Source: Alteromonas australica (GTDB lineage: Bacteria; Pseudomonadota; Gammaproteobacteria; Enterobacterales; Alteromonadaceae). Taken from it: DNA of 64,000 nt. The notes beneath the pieces were generated by a model. It was given only the letters and a program-made list of their open reading frames with translations. It ran no database searches and was not told where the DNA came from. Location: assembly GCF_000730385.1 (NCBI RefSeq), contig NZ_CP008849.1:3844001-3908000 (forward strand), given 5' to 3'. Positions 8,509-18,692 of the stretch are shown piece by piece; the stretch's first letter is position 1; the number at the start of each line of letters is the position of its first letter. A program made the position numbers and the translations under genes.

Positions 8509-9591
8509 CTACTGATCTTTACCATTTTTGTCTAACGCTGCATCGGGTACGTTTTTCACTAACATTCGCTCTTTACGCTTTATCATCATTTTAGCCAAGC
8601 GGCGCATGCTTACCGTGGTGTCTTTTTCATCGACAATATCTACACCGAGTAATCGCTCTAACAAATCTTCTAAGGTAAGCACACCTTCTAAGCCGCCGTA
8701 TTCATCCACCACCAGCAACATATGAACGTGCTTATTAATGAAGTGTTCGAAGGTTACCGACAACGGCATAGTATTGAGCACGGTAACCATATCTTTAGCG
8801 TACTCAGACAAAGCCTTATCAGTATTTCCCCTTGCTTGCGCCACCAATAAATCGGAACGCATAACAAAACCGGTTATATTTTCCGAGTCCTTTTCTTCGT
8901 AGACAGGAATTCTGGAATATTCAATATTGGCGTATTTGTGGAAAAACGCCTCTACTGTGGTTTGCTCAGACACCGAAAACAACACGGTTCTGTGAGTAAT
9001 CGCATCTTTGACTTTGAGTTCATGTAGGCTGAGCAGGCTCTTTAATACTGTGGCTTCGTGATTGGCCAACTGGCCTTCTTCACCCGATAACTCCGCCATG
9101 GCATGTAATTCACTTCGGCTTAACCCTCTTAGCGGACTGTCTTCTTTAAAGCCTCGGGTTAGTAGCGCAGACATTTTCACAAACGGCAATAAGATGAGCG
9201 ATAAATACTTCAAAAAATACGCAGTGGCGGGGGCAAGGCCGCGCCAATAGGTGGCGCCTAATGTTTTAGGAATAATTTCTGAAAATACTAAGATAAGCAA
9301 AGTCAGTACGGCCGATATAACGCCTAAGTAGGCCTCACCAAATACCGCAGCGGCTTGCGCGCCTGCGCCTGCTGCTCCCATTGTATGAGCGATAGTATTT
9401 AAAGTCAGTATGGCCGATAGAGGGGTATTGATATTGTCTGTTTGCTTTCGTAGTAGCGCCCCGCTAGGACGCCCTTCTTTCTCTAATACAGAGATGTAAG
9501 CAGAGGACACACTAAGTATGACAGCTTCAGCAATGGAACATAAAAAAGAAAAGCCCAGTGCAATAACGACATAAAAAATTAATAACAGCAT
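8509..9591 (-). CDS. CNNM/CBS domain membrane protein (CorC/HlyC family)
   Basis: A 360-residue inner-membrane protein. The DUF21/CNNM transmembrane domain spans about 1-150 with four hydrophobic segments and the SEIIPKTLG motif. A pair of CBS domains follows (about 190-310), with the second containing LLVVDEYGGLEGVLTLEDLLERLLG. The C-terminal CorC_HlyC domain of longer relatives is missing or reduced to a short basic tail. Family members are linked to magnesium or cobalt efflux; hemolysin is a historical label. It converges on the beta-barrel gene with an 11-base gap. Confidence 0.85.
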   Translation of the reverse strand: MLLLIFYVVIALGFSFLCSIAEAVILSVSSAYISVLEKEGRPSGALLRKQTDNINTPLSAILTLNTIAHTMGAAGAGAQAAAVFGEAYLGVISAVLTLLILVFSEIIPKTLGATYWRGLAPATAYFLKYLSLILLPFVKMSALLTRGFKEDSPLRGLSRSELHAMAELSGEEGQLANHEATVLKSLLSLHELKVKDAITHRTVLFSVSEQTTVEAFFHKYANIEYSRIPVYEEKDSENITGFVMRSDLLVAQARGNTDKALSEYAKDMVTVLNTMPLSVTFEHFINKHVHMLLVVDEYGGLEGVLTLEDLLERLLGVDIVDEKDTTVSMRRLAKMMIKRKERMLVKNVPDAALDKNGKDQ

Positions 9592-9728
9592 GTGTCCTTT
9601 CCGTGAAAACGGATCCTAAACTCAAACCCCTATTATGCTGTCATAGACGCCACTTACAAGAGCAGTTCCTAATTTTTCTTTTGCTGCTTCCGTTGATGTG
9701 GATTTACGCACTCGCCTTTGGCGCCATC

Positions 9729-10955
9729 TTACCCACAACAATGGCTACTTTCGCGCTTTACTCTATTCAACGCTGATATCTTTTTAATGTATAGGCGCAC
9801 TATCAACCCAGCTAAAACCACCGCGCAAAGTGCGTAAATGGCTTGAACATCGGCTCCATGCTGATGTAATGCCCCTTCAGTTTTAATGAGGCCTTGTAAT
9901 GAAAATGCGGACACCGCCCAGTTAACTAAATAGCCAAATGCGATACTGGCAGACACCACACTAAAAAGGTACGTCACTAGGGTTTTGCTGCCCATTTCTT
10001 GCTTTATCATACCCATAGTAGAAACGTTTGTGGCTGGCCCCGCCATTAAAAATACCAACACAGCACCGGGAGATAATCCTGCGGCTAAAAATCCCACCGC
10101 GAGTGGGGTAGAAGCCGTTGCGCAAATATACATAGGAATACCAATCACTGCCATAACCAACATCGCGATAACACCGTCGCCCCATTGGGTGAGAAAATCG
10201 GTGGGCACCCAGGTTTTGATGGCGGCAGCTAAGGCTAAACCAATGAGCAGCCACTTAACGATATCATCTAATAATTTTCCACTGGCATAACTCACCACTT
10301 GGCCTAATTTTACCACACCAGTAGAAAAAACACCGGCGTGAGCAGGGGCGTCTGCTTTGGCTTCACCAGAACAACAGGTGTCTTCTTTAACCGGCGGGGC
10401 GTTCACAGTTGTACTGTCACAGCAGCTATGTTGATTAGTCTCGACTTTAATAACCTCTGCTTTTGAACTGCAGCATGTACTTTGCGAGGTAGAAGAACGA
10501 TGTCCGTGACCGTCATCATGAGTAGACACCTTAGCTACAGGCGCGTGATTAAATAAGCGCACCATGAGACCCGCATAGATAGCACTCACAATAGCGGCAA
10601 TGGGCCTGACAATGGCATACAAGGGGCCTAACAATGCATATGAAACAGAAACACTGTCTACCCCAGTTTCGGGAGTAGAAACTAAAAAGGAAATAGTCGA
10701 AGGCGTAGAAGCGCCACTTCGGCGTAAACCGAGTGCAGCAGGAATGACGCCACAGGAACACAAAGGCAAAGGCGCGCCTATAACGGCTGCTTTCGTAATA
10801 GCACCCACAGAGTTATTCCCCATGTGGCGCTCTAAAAATGTCACGGGTACTAATTCATGCATGATGCCCGCAACCAATAAGCCCAATAGTAGCCAAGGCG
10901 CAGACTCTAAGAACAGTGCAACAAAGTTTTGACCCAGCATTAAAATATCGGACAT
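9729..10955 (-). CDS. SO_0444-type Cu/Zn efflux permease
   Basis: A 408-residue polytopic permease of the DUF318/YraQ fold. The paired halves carry APLPLCSCGVIPAALGLRRSGAS (first half; conserved CSCG) and a similar helix set after residue 235. Between them is a soluble loop (about 150-215) rich in His and Cys, with a HDDGHGH stretch and CC pairs in TCCSS, SCCDS and TCCSG, and the protein ends SHCCG. These are likely metal ligands. The family is annotated as Cu/Zn efflux; the transport direction is from annotation of relatives, not from this sequence. Confidence 0.8.
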   Translation of the reverse strand: MSDILMLGQNFVALFLESAPWLLLGLLVAGIMHELVPVTFLERHMGNNSVGAITKAAVIGAPLPLCSCGVIPAALGLRRSGASTPSTISFLVSTPETGVDSVSVSYALLGPLYAIVRPIAAIVSAIYAGLMVRLFNHAPVAKVSTHDDGHGHRSSTSQSTCCSSKAEVIKVETNQHSCCDSTTVNAPPVKEDTCCSGEAKADAPAHAGVFSTGVVKLGQVVSYASGKLLDDIVKWLLIGLALAAAIKTWVPTDFLTQWGDGVIAMLVMAVIGIPMYICATASTPLAVGFLAAGLSPGAVLVFLMAGPATNVSTMGMIKQEMGSKTLVTYLFSVVSASIAFGYLVNWAVSAFSLQGLIKTEGALHQHGADVQAIYALCAVVLAGLIVRLYIKKISALNRVKRESSHCCG

Positions 10956-11154
10956 GTACCCTCTCTGCCGTGTTAGGGGTTAGCTGATCCGTGTTGACAC
11001 TTAGGTATCTCCAGAGCCATTTAGCCTCATTGTGCACCAATGCCCTTGATACCCCGCGTGACTAAGCACCCAAAGAATTCTATTTCATAGTAACAGAAGT
11101 CTCTCACCACAGAAAATGGCGAAAAACGATTAGTTTAATTTGTTTAGCGCAAAC

Positions 11155-11188
11155 AAAATAAGGCCAGCATGTTAGGCTGGCCTTATTT
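11155..11188 (-). terminator. Terminator of cstA (bidirectional)
   Basis: AAATAAGGCCAGC and GCTGGCCTTATTT make a strong stem around a short loop, with A and T runs on both sides. It lies 46 bases after the cstA stop and could also stop plus-strand transcription. Confidence 0.85.
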
Positions 11189-11233
11189 CATGATTGACGC
11201 GTTATCAACAATAACGATATTACAAAGTGCCTA

Positions 11234-12925
11234 TTAACCTTCAGACTCTAGGCTTTCGCGCTTTTCATCCTTTTTCAGTTTGGACACCACGGAGAACGCT
11301 TCAAGCATAACCAGCACAGAGACCACCAACACGACTGCATCAAGGAACACCAATAGGTAGTTTTCAGCCAGATAGTATTCTTTTAGCTTAATTAGCCCGG
11401 CGAAAAACGCCATAACGAGTACAAACACCATAGGGATGAGGGTGTATTTGGCGGGGCGTCCTAGCTTTATCAACATCACAGAGATAACCAACAAGGTGAG
11501 GCTGGCAAGTATCTGGTTGGTTGAACCAAACAGTGGCCAAATGATCATACCGCCACTTCCAGACGCGCCGCCTGCGCCAAAGGCTAATAGTAGGCAACAT
11601 CCCACGGCAAGCAAGGTAGCAACCACACCGTTTTTCAGTAGGTTAATGGCGTAAATATCCCCCCATTCTTGAATAATGTAACGCTGAAGGCGTACACCAG
11701 AGTCCATGGTGGTACCGGCAAACAACACCACCATGACAGCCAGAATAGTGGATGAGAAATCTACAGGTAGCCCCCACCCTTGTTGAATGAGATTTGCGCC
11801 GCCGGTAATAAAGGCCCCTACGCTGCCCGCTCCAAGATGACTATAGACTTCATGCCACTCTTCCGGCGATGCTGCAAACGCTACACCACTGACGGCCACA
11901 ATGGTAATGAGTGCCAGAGAGCCTTCCCCAATAGCGCCTAAGTAGCCTACAAAACGCGCATCGGTTTCTTTATCTAGCTGTTTAGAGCTTGTACCTGAAG
12001 CCACAATACCGTGGAAACCGGATACAGCACCACACGCAATCGTCACGAATAGCAAAGGAATCAGGCTAGGCGAATCAATGGCGGTTTGGGTATTAAACGC
12101 TGGTGCGGTAATGTCTGGTAGTGAAAAGAAAACCGCGCCATACAGTAAGAAAAGCCCCACTAATAACTGCATACCATTAATGAAGTCACGGGGTTGCAAT
12201 AACATCCATACCGGAAGTAAGGACGCAATGGCTGCGTAAACAAACAAGATAATGATCCAGTTTGCTTTGTCTGCTAAACCGAACATGGTTTCCGGCAAAC
12301 TAATCGGAATATAACTGCCAAAATAAACAGACGCATACAGTACAGCAATACCGACTAAGCAAAGCGGCACCAATGCAAAATTTCGTTTTAACAATTGGCC
12401 AATAACTAAGGCAACGGCTATGGCCATCCATGCAGGAAATACAGCATTGGGCTGTGAAACGAAGGAATTGGCGATCACCACACCAAATACCGCATTCACC
12501 ATAAGCAATACCAGGAAGATGACAATCATAAACAACGAGCGTGAGCGCTTACCTATCACACTTTCAGATAACGCCCCCATTGATTTGCCTTTATGGCGTG
12601 AACTGGCCCACAAGGCGCCCATATCGTGCACCCCGGCAAACAATATTGTACCAAACACAACCCATAACACCGCGGGAACCCAGCCCCAATACACCGCAAT
12701 AGCGGGTCCAACAATGGGGGCAGCACCGGCTACCGAGGTGAAATGGTGCCCCCACAATACCACTTTGTTAGTAGGAACAAAGTCCACACCGTCTTGTTCG
12801 GTGTGTGCGGGGGTAACGAAACTATCATCCAATTTAAATATGCGGCTTGCGATAAATTTTGAATACACAAACCAACCAAACATCATTCCGATGATGCCCA
12901 GTATAACGATGGCAATAGACTGCAT
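11234..12925 (-). CDS. cstA: Carbon starvation protein CstA, peptide/pyruvate-type transporter
   Basis: A 563-residue inner-membrane transporter of the CstA family, with about 16 hydrophobic segments. The conserved GHHFTSVAGAAPIVGPAIA segment is near residues 60-80, followed by FAGVHDMGALWASSRHKGKS, and a central SGFHGIVASGTSSKQL. It is shorter than E. coli CstA (701 residues) and matches the compact subfamily. CstA and its paralogue BtsT take up peptides and pyruvate; which substrate applies here cannot be told. It stands alone. The 300 bases between it and the next gene (12926-13225) hold its promoter region, but no site I can name. Confidence 0.9.
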   Translation of the reverse strand: MQSIAIVILGIIGMMFGWFVYSKFIASRIFKLDDSFVTPAHTEQDGVDFVPTNKVVLWGHHFTSVAGAAPIVGPAIAVYWGWVPAVLWVVFGTILFAGVHDMGALWASSRHKGKSMGALSESVIGKRSRSLFMIVIFLVLLMVNAVFGVVIANSFVSQPNAVFPAWMAIAVALVIGQLLKRNFALVPLCLVGIAVLYASVYFGSYIPISLPETMFGLADKANWIIILFVYAAIASLLPVWMLLQPRDFINGMQLLVGLFLLYGAVFFSLPDITAPAFNTQTAIDSPSLIPLLFVTIACGAVSGFHGIVASGTSSKQLDKETDARFVGYLGAIGEGSLALITIVAVSGVAFAASPEEWHEVYSHLGAGSVGAFITGGANLIQQGWGLPVDFSSTILAVMVVLFAGTTMDSGVRLQRYIIQEWGDIYAINLLKNGVVATLLAVGCCLLLAFGAGGASGSGGMIIWPLFGSTNQILASLTLLVISVMLIKLGRPAKYTLIPMVFVLVMAFFAGLIKLKEYYLAENYLLVFLDAVVLVVSVLVMLEAFSVVSKLKKDEKRESLESEG

Positions 12926-13225
12926 GTTATTATCCTACTGTCGCATTAGTACACGCCGTAAGGGCGCTACGGTAACTAAAAGTGGGTAAAAGCATTACCC
13001 AATACGTAATTAGAACATTAATGTGGCGTTAACAAACGGGATGTTAGACTAAAGTCTCATTAACGAGAAGTTTTTTGCTACTCGTCGTACCATTTTTACG
13101 ACAATTTTCATGTTTTTCCGGCAAATTTCTTAAAATTCCGCCATTTATCCCCGTGCCACTTCAAATAATACTTATTCTCGTTTATAACTATAGCCCCTAA
13201 TCATCATACAAACTTGAAAACATCT

Positions 13226-13744
13226 ATGGCTTCACCAAAATTACACATGGCATTTCGTAAATATCACCGCTGGCTGGGATTTTTCCTTGCTGGGATAATG
13301 GCTGTGTATGCCATTAGTGGGATTTTATTGATTTTCCGTCCCACCGACTTTTTAAAGTTTGAGCAAACTGAGATAAGACAATTAGACAGCGGGCTTACTG
13401 CCAAACAACTTCCTAATGTGCTTAAAATAAAGGGAAGTCGCGTTGTGGATGAAACCGATACCCACATCACCTTAAACGTGGGTGAGTATAGTAAAGCATC
13501 GGGTGAAGCGACTATTACCCGCAAGAACTACCCGTTGGTGCTTAATAAAATGGTTAAGCTACACAAAGCCACCAACAATAGCCCGCTATTTTGGCTGAAT
13601 ATTTTCTTTGGTATTAGCTTACTATTTTTCGTTATTTCTGCATTTTTGATGTTTATTCCCAAACTGCCCATGTATAAAAATGGATTGAAAATAGCGGGAA
13701 TAGGTGCGGTGGTTACTGTACTCGTTGTCGTATTCGGCTCTTAA
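13226..13744 (+). CDS. PepSY-type membrane protein
   Basis: A small membrane protein of about 172 residues from the ATG at 13226 (an in-frame TTG lies 12 bases upstream). An N-terminal FRKYHRWLGFFLAGIMAVYAISG helix carries the K-x-H-x-W pattern seen at the start of PepSY-associated transmembrane proteins. A periplasmic stretch of about 75 residues follows, then two helices near 125-147 and 155-172. Family members often accompany iron uptake or reductase systems; nothing nearby assigns a partner. Confidence 0.55.
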   Translation: MASPKLHMAFRKYHRWLGFFLAGIMAVYAISGILLIFRPTDFLKFEQTEIRQLDSGLTAKQLPNVLKIKGSRVVDETDTHITLNVGEYSKASGEATITRKNYPLVLNKMVKLHKATNNSPLFWLNIFFGISLLFFVISAFLMFIPKLPMYKNGLKIAGIGAVVTVLVVVFGS

Positions 13745-13827
13745 GCTCGCAACACCTAAAGCACCCACAGGGGCATGCTGCACAAAAGGAATACTTCACT
13801 GCAGCACGCCCAACTACCGTCAACGGT

Positions 13828-14874
13828 CTACTGCGTAAAGCCCACCAAAAAACGTTTCAGCTGTCGATATACAGACTGAGATTCAGGGGTTTGATGCGAC
13901 ACCAAATAGTCGGCATGGGACAGACCTTCATAAACGTCTAGTACGGTAGTGACACCCGCATCACGCATTTTACGGTTTACCCTTACCGTATCGCTTAAAA
14001 ACATATCCCGCGTCCCTGTAACTAAAAAGGTAGGCGGAAAGTCGGTAAAGTCACCATAGATGGGCGACACTTTCGGATGGGTGAGAGGGGTATTACCCGC
14101 ATATAAGCGCGCCGATGCGCCGAGTGTTCCATCGTAGGTAATCAGAATCCTATCGATGCCTTCATTGGTATACAGAGAGTCACCCGTTTTCGTTAAATCA
14201 GCCCAAGGCGTACCTGCATAAATGGCCCTTGGCGTTGCCACACCATTTTCAATTAGCCCTTGAACAAACGCGAGCAGTAAGCCCCCGCCTGCTGAAGTGC
14301 CCCCCATAAAAATATGATTAGCATCGTATTGCTGAGATAGAACACGATAAACATGTTTAACATCATCAAGCGCTGCAGGAAACGGGTAGGCAGGTGGCAT
14401 TCTATAGTCGACACTGTACACCACGATCCCCAACCTGTGGGCAATCAAAATACCCTCTTCAATAGAAGGCAAGCCGGCGAATAACACATAAGCCCCACCG
14501 TGAATATCAATATACACATGGTCTTTGAATTCGGGAGACAGAGACTTCGGCGTTATCTTACGAACCGTTACACCCTTTATATCGAGCATCTCAACCGTCA
14601 CCCCATAATGCTTACGCATGTTTTGAATTTTGGTTTTTTGCATTTTGTTTGTGGCCTGTACATAGTCACGCCACTGCGCGGCTGTCGTAGGAACAAATGA
14701 CCTGGCTTCCTCCACTGAAGGCGAAGGATATTGCGCAAGCACCGCTTTTAACTCAGCACTAATAGACTGAGGTATGGGCACCTCTTTAGCCTGTTCCGCC
14801 GCCACCGCTTTATCAACACCTTGAACCATTAAAATCACCAAACTACAAAAAACAAGAAGACCATAGCGATGCAT
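13828..14874 (-). CDS. Secreted alpha/beta hydrolase, HSL (Abhydrolase_3) family
   Basis: A 348-residue esterase-like enzyme with a signal peptide (to about VAAE, residue 26). The HSL-family oxyanion motif HGGAYVLF is near residue 125, the nucleophile elbow GGTSAGG near 195, and the acid and base are probably Asp in GTRDMFLSD and His in GLSHADYLVS. All catalytic elements are present. The substrate is unknown; members hydrolyse short acyl esters. It is a single gene, with repeats upstream. Confidence 0.85.
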   Translation of the reverse strand: MHRYGLLVFCSLVILMVQGVDKAVAAEQAKEVPIPQSISAELKAVLAQYPSPSVEEARSFVPTTAAQWRDYVQATNKMQKTKIQNMRKHYGVTVEMLDIKGVTVRKITPKSLSPEFKDHVYIDIHGGAYVLFAGLPSIEEGILIAHRLGIVVYSVDYRMPPAYPFPAALDDVKHVYRVLSQQYDANHIFMGGTSAGGGLLLAFVQGLIENGVATPRAIYAGTPWADLTKTGDSLYTNEGIDRILITYDGTLGASARLYAGNTPLTHPKVSPIYGDFTDFPPTFLVTGTRDMFLSDTVRVNRKMRDAGVTTVLDVYEGLSHADYLVSHQTPESQSVYRQLKRFLVGFTQ

Positions 14875-14976
14875 AGTATAAACACCATCGAAGTAAACCT
14901 GCGTCTACCATAGCAAATCTCCACGAAAAACACGCTGTTATAAAGGCAATCACGTACTAACAGGATCACTCTGCAT

Positions 14977-15221
14977 CCCCTCCCCCAGACTTTCTACTAT
15001 GCCGTGCAAAGGAAGTGAGTGTTGTGCCCTCTGAAACCCGACACCGCAGGGACGCGGTGTCGGAGCCGCCATATATTAGAAGCGATGGGCCCACGGCGTG
15101 TTACACCCCTCCCCCAGACTTTCTACTATGCCGCGCAAAGGAAGTGAGTGCTGTGCCCTCTGAAACCCTACACCGCAGGGAAGCGGTGTCGGAGCCGCCA
15201 TGGATGGCTTTACGGCGTGTT
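14977..15221 (-). repeat. Two tandem copies of a palindromic intergenic repeat
   Basis: Two units of about 115 bases start at 14977 and 15106, offset 129. Both begin CCCCTCCCCCAGACTTTCTA and run through GCAAAGGAAGTGAGTG, a hairpin (ACACCGC...GCGGTGT), GGAGCCGCCAT and ACGGCGTGTT. The second keeps a CCATGGATGG palindrome where the first has drifted. No protein is encoded. The strand is nominal. Confidence 0.85.
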
Positions 15222-15258
15222 TCTTCCTTCTCCGTACAGGCTCAATAAATGCAAAAGG

Positions 15259-15354
15259 GGGCGCTTGTTCACTCTAGAACTCTCAGCTGCATGGAAGCAG
15301 CTGCGAAGCCCCCATGGATGGGTTCACGGCGTGTTCTAGAGTGAACAAGCGCCC
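15259..15354 (+). repeat. Third repeat unit with 22-bp perfect terminal inverted repeat
   Basis: Arms at 15259-15280 and 15333-15354 are exact reverse complements over 22 bases and contain TTCACTCTAGAA. Inside are a hairpin (CAGCTGC...GCAGCTG), CCATGGATGG and ACGGCGTGTT, the last two shared with the tandem units to the left, although the hairpin stem sequence differs. The whole would fold as a long cruciform or RNA hairpin. Confidence 0.85.
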
Positions 15355-15370
15355 TCTGGTGTGCAGGCAT

Positions 15371-15398
15371 AAAAAAAGCGCACCTGAGTGCGCTTTTT
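15371..15398 (-). terminator. Terminator after tuf (bidirectional)
   Basis: AAAAAAGCGCAC and GTGCGCTTTTT form a strong stem with a 4-nt loop and T-runs on both strands, 22 bases beyond the tuf stop. It ends the long minus-strand transcript. Confidence 0.9.
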
Positions 15399-15420
15399 GG
15401 CTTGTGTTGCTAAGTCTAGA

Positions 15421-16383
15421 TTAGTCTAGGATCTTAGATACAACACCAGCACCTACTGTACGACCACCTTCACGGATTGCGAAACGAAGACCTTCTTCCA
15501 TCGCAATCGGAGCAATTAGCTCAACTTTAAATTTAAGGTTGTCACCAGGCATTACCATTTCTACGCCTTCTGGAAGCTCTACAGCACCAGTTACGTCAGT
15601 TGTACGGAAGTAGAACTGTGGACGGTAACCTTTGAAGAATGGAGTATGACGACCACCTTCATCTTTAGACAGTACGTATACTTCTGCTTCGAAGTTAACG
15701 TGTGGCGTGATTGAACCAGGCTTAGCTAGTACTTGACCACGTTCAACTTCGTCACGCTTAGTACCACGTAGAAGAACACCAACGTTCTCACCAGCACGGC
15801 CTTCGTCAAGAAGCTTACGGAACATCTCAACACCAGTACAAGTCGTCTTAGTTGTATCTTTGATACCAACGATTTCTACTTCTTCACCTACTTTAACGAT
15901 ACCTTGCTCAACACGACCTGTTACAACAGTACCACGGCCTGAGATTGAGAAAACATCTTCAATTGGAAGAATGAACGGCTTGTCGATTGCACGCTCTGGC
16001 TCTGGGATGTATGAATCAAGCGCTTCACCAAGCTCGATGATTTTCTTTTCCCATTCTGCGTCGCCTTCAAGGGCTTTAAGGCAGAACCTTGGATAACTGG
16101 AAGGTCATCACCAGGGAATTCGTATTCGTTAAGAAGTTCACGAACTTCCATTTCTACTAGCTCTAGAAGCTCTTCATCATCAACCATGTCACATTTGTTC
16201 ATGAATACGATGATGTAAGGAATACCAACCTGACGACCAAGTAGGATGTGCTCACGAGTCTGAGGCATAGGGCCATCAGTCGCAGCGACTACTAGGATAC
16301 CACCGTCCATCTGAGCAGCACCGGTGATCATGTTTTTAACGTAATCAGCGTGTCCTGGGCAGTCTACGTGAGCGTAGTGACGA
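15421..16383 (-). pseudogene. tuf: Elongation factor Tu, 5'-truncated and frameshifted
   Basis: The C-terminal four-fifths of EF-Tu in the usual place after fusA. Reading from the right, homology begins abruptly at [18 protein letters not shown] (about residue 75), so the start codon, the GHVDHGKT P-loop and switch I are absent. Domain I continues through [17 protein letters not shown] to QGSALK, where one base is missing: the plus strand reads AAGGGCTTTAAGG near 16074, where AAGGGCCTTTAAGG would restore [11 protein letters not shown]. From there to 15421 the second frame gives an intact rest of domain I and domains II and III, ending [11 protein letters not shown]. As written it cannot make EF-Tu; a functional tuf must exist elsewhere, or the sequence is misassembled. 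Confidence 0.9.
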
Positions 16384-16500
16384 CAGCGGAATCGTATAAA
16401 TATGAATCGTCGTTGTGACACTCTTAACGAGTGCCCACACAGATTGTCTTGTTTAAATTGTTAAAGAACGTTGCGACTTCGTCGCAATTCACTAGAAGCT
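16384..16500 (-). other. 16S rRNA leader fragment (boxA) fused to tuf
   Basis: On the minus strand this segment contains GTTCTTTAACAATTTAAAC (boxA at 16459-16469), then GACAATCTGTGTGGGCACTC. That order matches the leader between the P2 promoter and the 16S gene of E. coli rrn operons (TGCTCTTTAACAATTTATCAGACAATCTGTGTGGGCACTCG in two adjoining parts). A hairpin TTGCGAC...GTCGCAA precedes boxA. It replaces the first 74 or so codons of tuf; the preceding bases (TTAGGAAACGAGAAAA) look like the normal fusA-tuf spacer with its ribosome site. Confidence 0.8.
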
Positions 16501-16562
16501 TTTCTCGTTTCCTAAGTTAAAAGTCCGACCCACAAATAGACCGGACCGAACCTTCATTTAGA

Positions 16563-18665
16563 TTAAATTCTAGATTCAATAATAGCCTGCGCCACATTGT
16601 TCGGCGCCTCAGAATAATTGAAGAACTCCATTGAGTATGATGCACGACCCTGCGTTTGTGAACGCAGCGCAGTAGCATACCCAAACATTTCTGAAAGCGG
16701 CACTTTTGCACGTATTATTTTAACACCTGCTACGCCATCTTCCATACCTTCGATCATGCCGCGACGACGATTTAAGTCACCAACAACATCACCCATCCAG
16801 TCTTCTGGAGTCGTTACTTCAACTTTCATAGTGGGTTCAAGCAACACCGGATTTGCTTCTGCGGCGCCATTTTTGAAACCCATAGAGCCGGCGATCTTAA
16901 ACGCCATTTCAGAAGAGTCAACATCATGGTATGAACCATCGAACAATGTAACCTTAACGTCAAGTACCGGATACCCTGCTACGACACCACTTTGCAACTG
17001 CTCCTGAATTCCTTTGTCGACTGCGGGGATGTACTCTTTGGGTACAACACCACCGACGATTTCGTTCACAAATTCGTAGCCTGCGCCTTCTTCCTGAGGC
17101 TCAATACGCAACCAAACATGGCCAAATTGACCACGGCCGCCTGACTGACGAACGAACTTCCCTTCCACTTCAACAGATTTACGAAGGGTTTCACGATAGG
17201 CTACCTGAGGGTTACCTACGTTACATTCAACCTTAAATTCGCGTTTCATGCGATCGACAATAATATCCAGGTGCAGTTCACCCATACCGGAAATGATTGT
17301 CTGGCCTGTCTCGTCATCTGTTCTTACTTTAAATGACGGATCTTCAGCCGCTAATTTGCTAAGTGCAAGACCCATTTTTTCTTGGTCTGCCTGCGACTTA
17401 GGTTCAACTGCAATAGAGATAACCGGCTCTGGAAAATCCATGCGCTCAAGGGTAATCACATTATTAGGATCACACAAGGTGTCGCCTGTGGTTACGTCTT
17501 TTAATCCAATGGCAGCGGCGATATCGCCGGCGCGCACTTCTTTTAACTCTTCGCGATCTTTTGCATGCATTTGAACAATACGTCCAAAGCGCTCACGCTT
17601 GCCCTTCACTGGGTTATAAACCGTGTCACCCGTGTTTACCACGCCTGAGTAACAACGGAAGAAGGTAAGCGTACCCACGAATGGGTCGGTTGCAATTTTA
17701 AATGCAAGCGCAGAAAACGGCTCGTTGTCGTCTGCATGACGCTCAGCTTCTGTTTCGTCTTTGTCGTCAAGCACACCTGTGATGGCTTTAACTTCTGTCG
17801 GAGCAGGTAAAAAGTCGATAACAGCATCGAGTACAGCTTGAACACCTTTGTTTTTGAAGGCACTGCCACAAGTGGCAAGAACAATTTCGTTGTTCAAGGT
17901 ACGCGTACGAAGGCCTAAACGAATCTCTTCCTCGGTGAGCTCTTCGCCTTCCAAGTACTTATCCATTAACGCTTCTGATGCTTCTGCAGCCGCTTCAATC
18001 ATTTCGACACGGTACTGCTCTGCTTTATCGAGATATTCAGCCGGAATGTCTTCATAGGTAAAGGTCATACCCATGTCAGCTTCATTCCAGTTGATTGACT
18101 TCATCTTAATTAAATCGATGACGCCATGGAATTCATCTTCAGCGCCCATGTTCAATTGAATTGGAACACAGTTTGCACCTAAACGTTTGCGGATTTGACC
18201 CACAACGCGTTCAAAATCAGCGCCAGCCCGGTCCATCTTATTGACGAACACAAGGCGTGGCACTTCATATTTATCAGCCTGTCGCCAGACTGTTTCTGAT
18301 TGAGGTTCAACCCCGGAAGACCCACAAAAAACAACTACAGCGCCATCGAGAACACGTAACGAACGCTCTACTTCAATAGTAAAGTCTACGTGTCCAGGGG
18401 TGTCTATGATGTTGATCCTGTGTTGATCGTACTGTTGCTCCATACCAGACCAGAAACAGGTAGTGGCAGCAGACGTGATAGTAATACCACGCTCCTGCTC
18501 TTGTTCCATCCAGTCCATGGTTGCAGCACCATCATGCACTTCACCGATTTTATGAGACAGTCCTGTATAAAACAGAACACGCTCTGTGGTCGTGGTTTTA
18601 CCCGCGTCCACGTGAGCCACAATACCAATATTGCGATAACGCTCAATCGAGGTCTTACGAGGCAT
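16563..18665 (-). CDS. fusA: Elongation factor G
   Basis: Translocase GTPase of 700 residues, full length. The G domain has [16 protein letters not shown] (P-loop), the DTPGHVD motif near 89 and NKMDRAG near 142. Domains II to V follow, with [18 protein letters not shown] and a C-terminal [20 protein letters not shown]. It drives tRNA-mRNA movement on the ribosome and ribosome recycling. It lies 27 bases after rpsG in the str operon and is followed by the broken tuf. Confidence 0.98.
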   Translation of the reverse strand: MPRKTSIERYRNIGIVAHVDAGKTTTTERVLFYTGLSHKIGEVHDGAATMDWMEQEQERGITITSAATTCFWSGMEQQYDQHRINIIDTPGHVDFTIEVERSLRVLDGAVVVFCGSSGVEPQSETVWRQADKYEVPRLVFVNKMDRAGADFERVVGQIRKRLGANCVPIQLNMGAEDEFHGVIDLIKMKSINWNEADMGMTFTYEDIPAEYLDKAEQYRVEMIEAAAEASEALMDKYLEGEELTEEEIRLGLRTRTLNNEIVLATCGSAFKNKGVQAVLDAVIDFLPAPTEVKAITGVLDDKDETEAERHADDNEPFSALAFKIATDPFVGTLTFFRCYSGVVNTGDTVYNPVKGKRERFGRIVQMHAKDREELKEVRAGDIAAAIGLKDVTTGDTLCDPNNVITLERMDFPEPVISIAVEPKSQADQEKMGLALSKLAAEDPSFKVRTDDETGQTIISGMGELHLDIIVDRMKREFKVECNVGNPQVAYRETLRKSVEVEGKFVRQSGGRGQFGHVWLRIEPQEEGAGYEFVNEIVGGVVPKEYIPAVDKGIQEQLQSGVVAGYPVLDVKVTLFDGSYHDVDSSEMAFKIAGSMGFKNGAAEANPVLLEPTMKVEVTTPEDWMGDVVGDLNRRRGMIEGMEDGVAGVKIIRAKVPLSEMFGYATALRSQTQGRASYSMEFFNYSEAPNNVAQAIIESRI

Positions 18666-18692
18666 AAATCTCTCTCAGTTATATAACGTTGA

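Noticed and set aside
15015-15339. Open frames of 60-80 codons in the repeat cluster
   Set aside because: They follow repeat sequence, change with repeat drift and have no ribosome site; the region is explained by palindromic repeats.
14977-15354. Repeats as a CRISPR array
   Set aside because: Only three units, with long diverged repeats, no regular short spacers and no cas genes.
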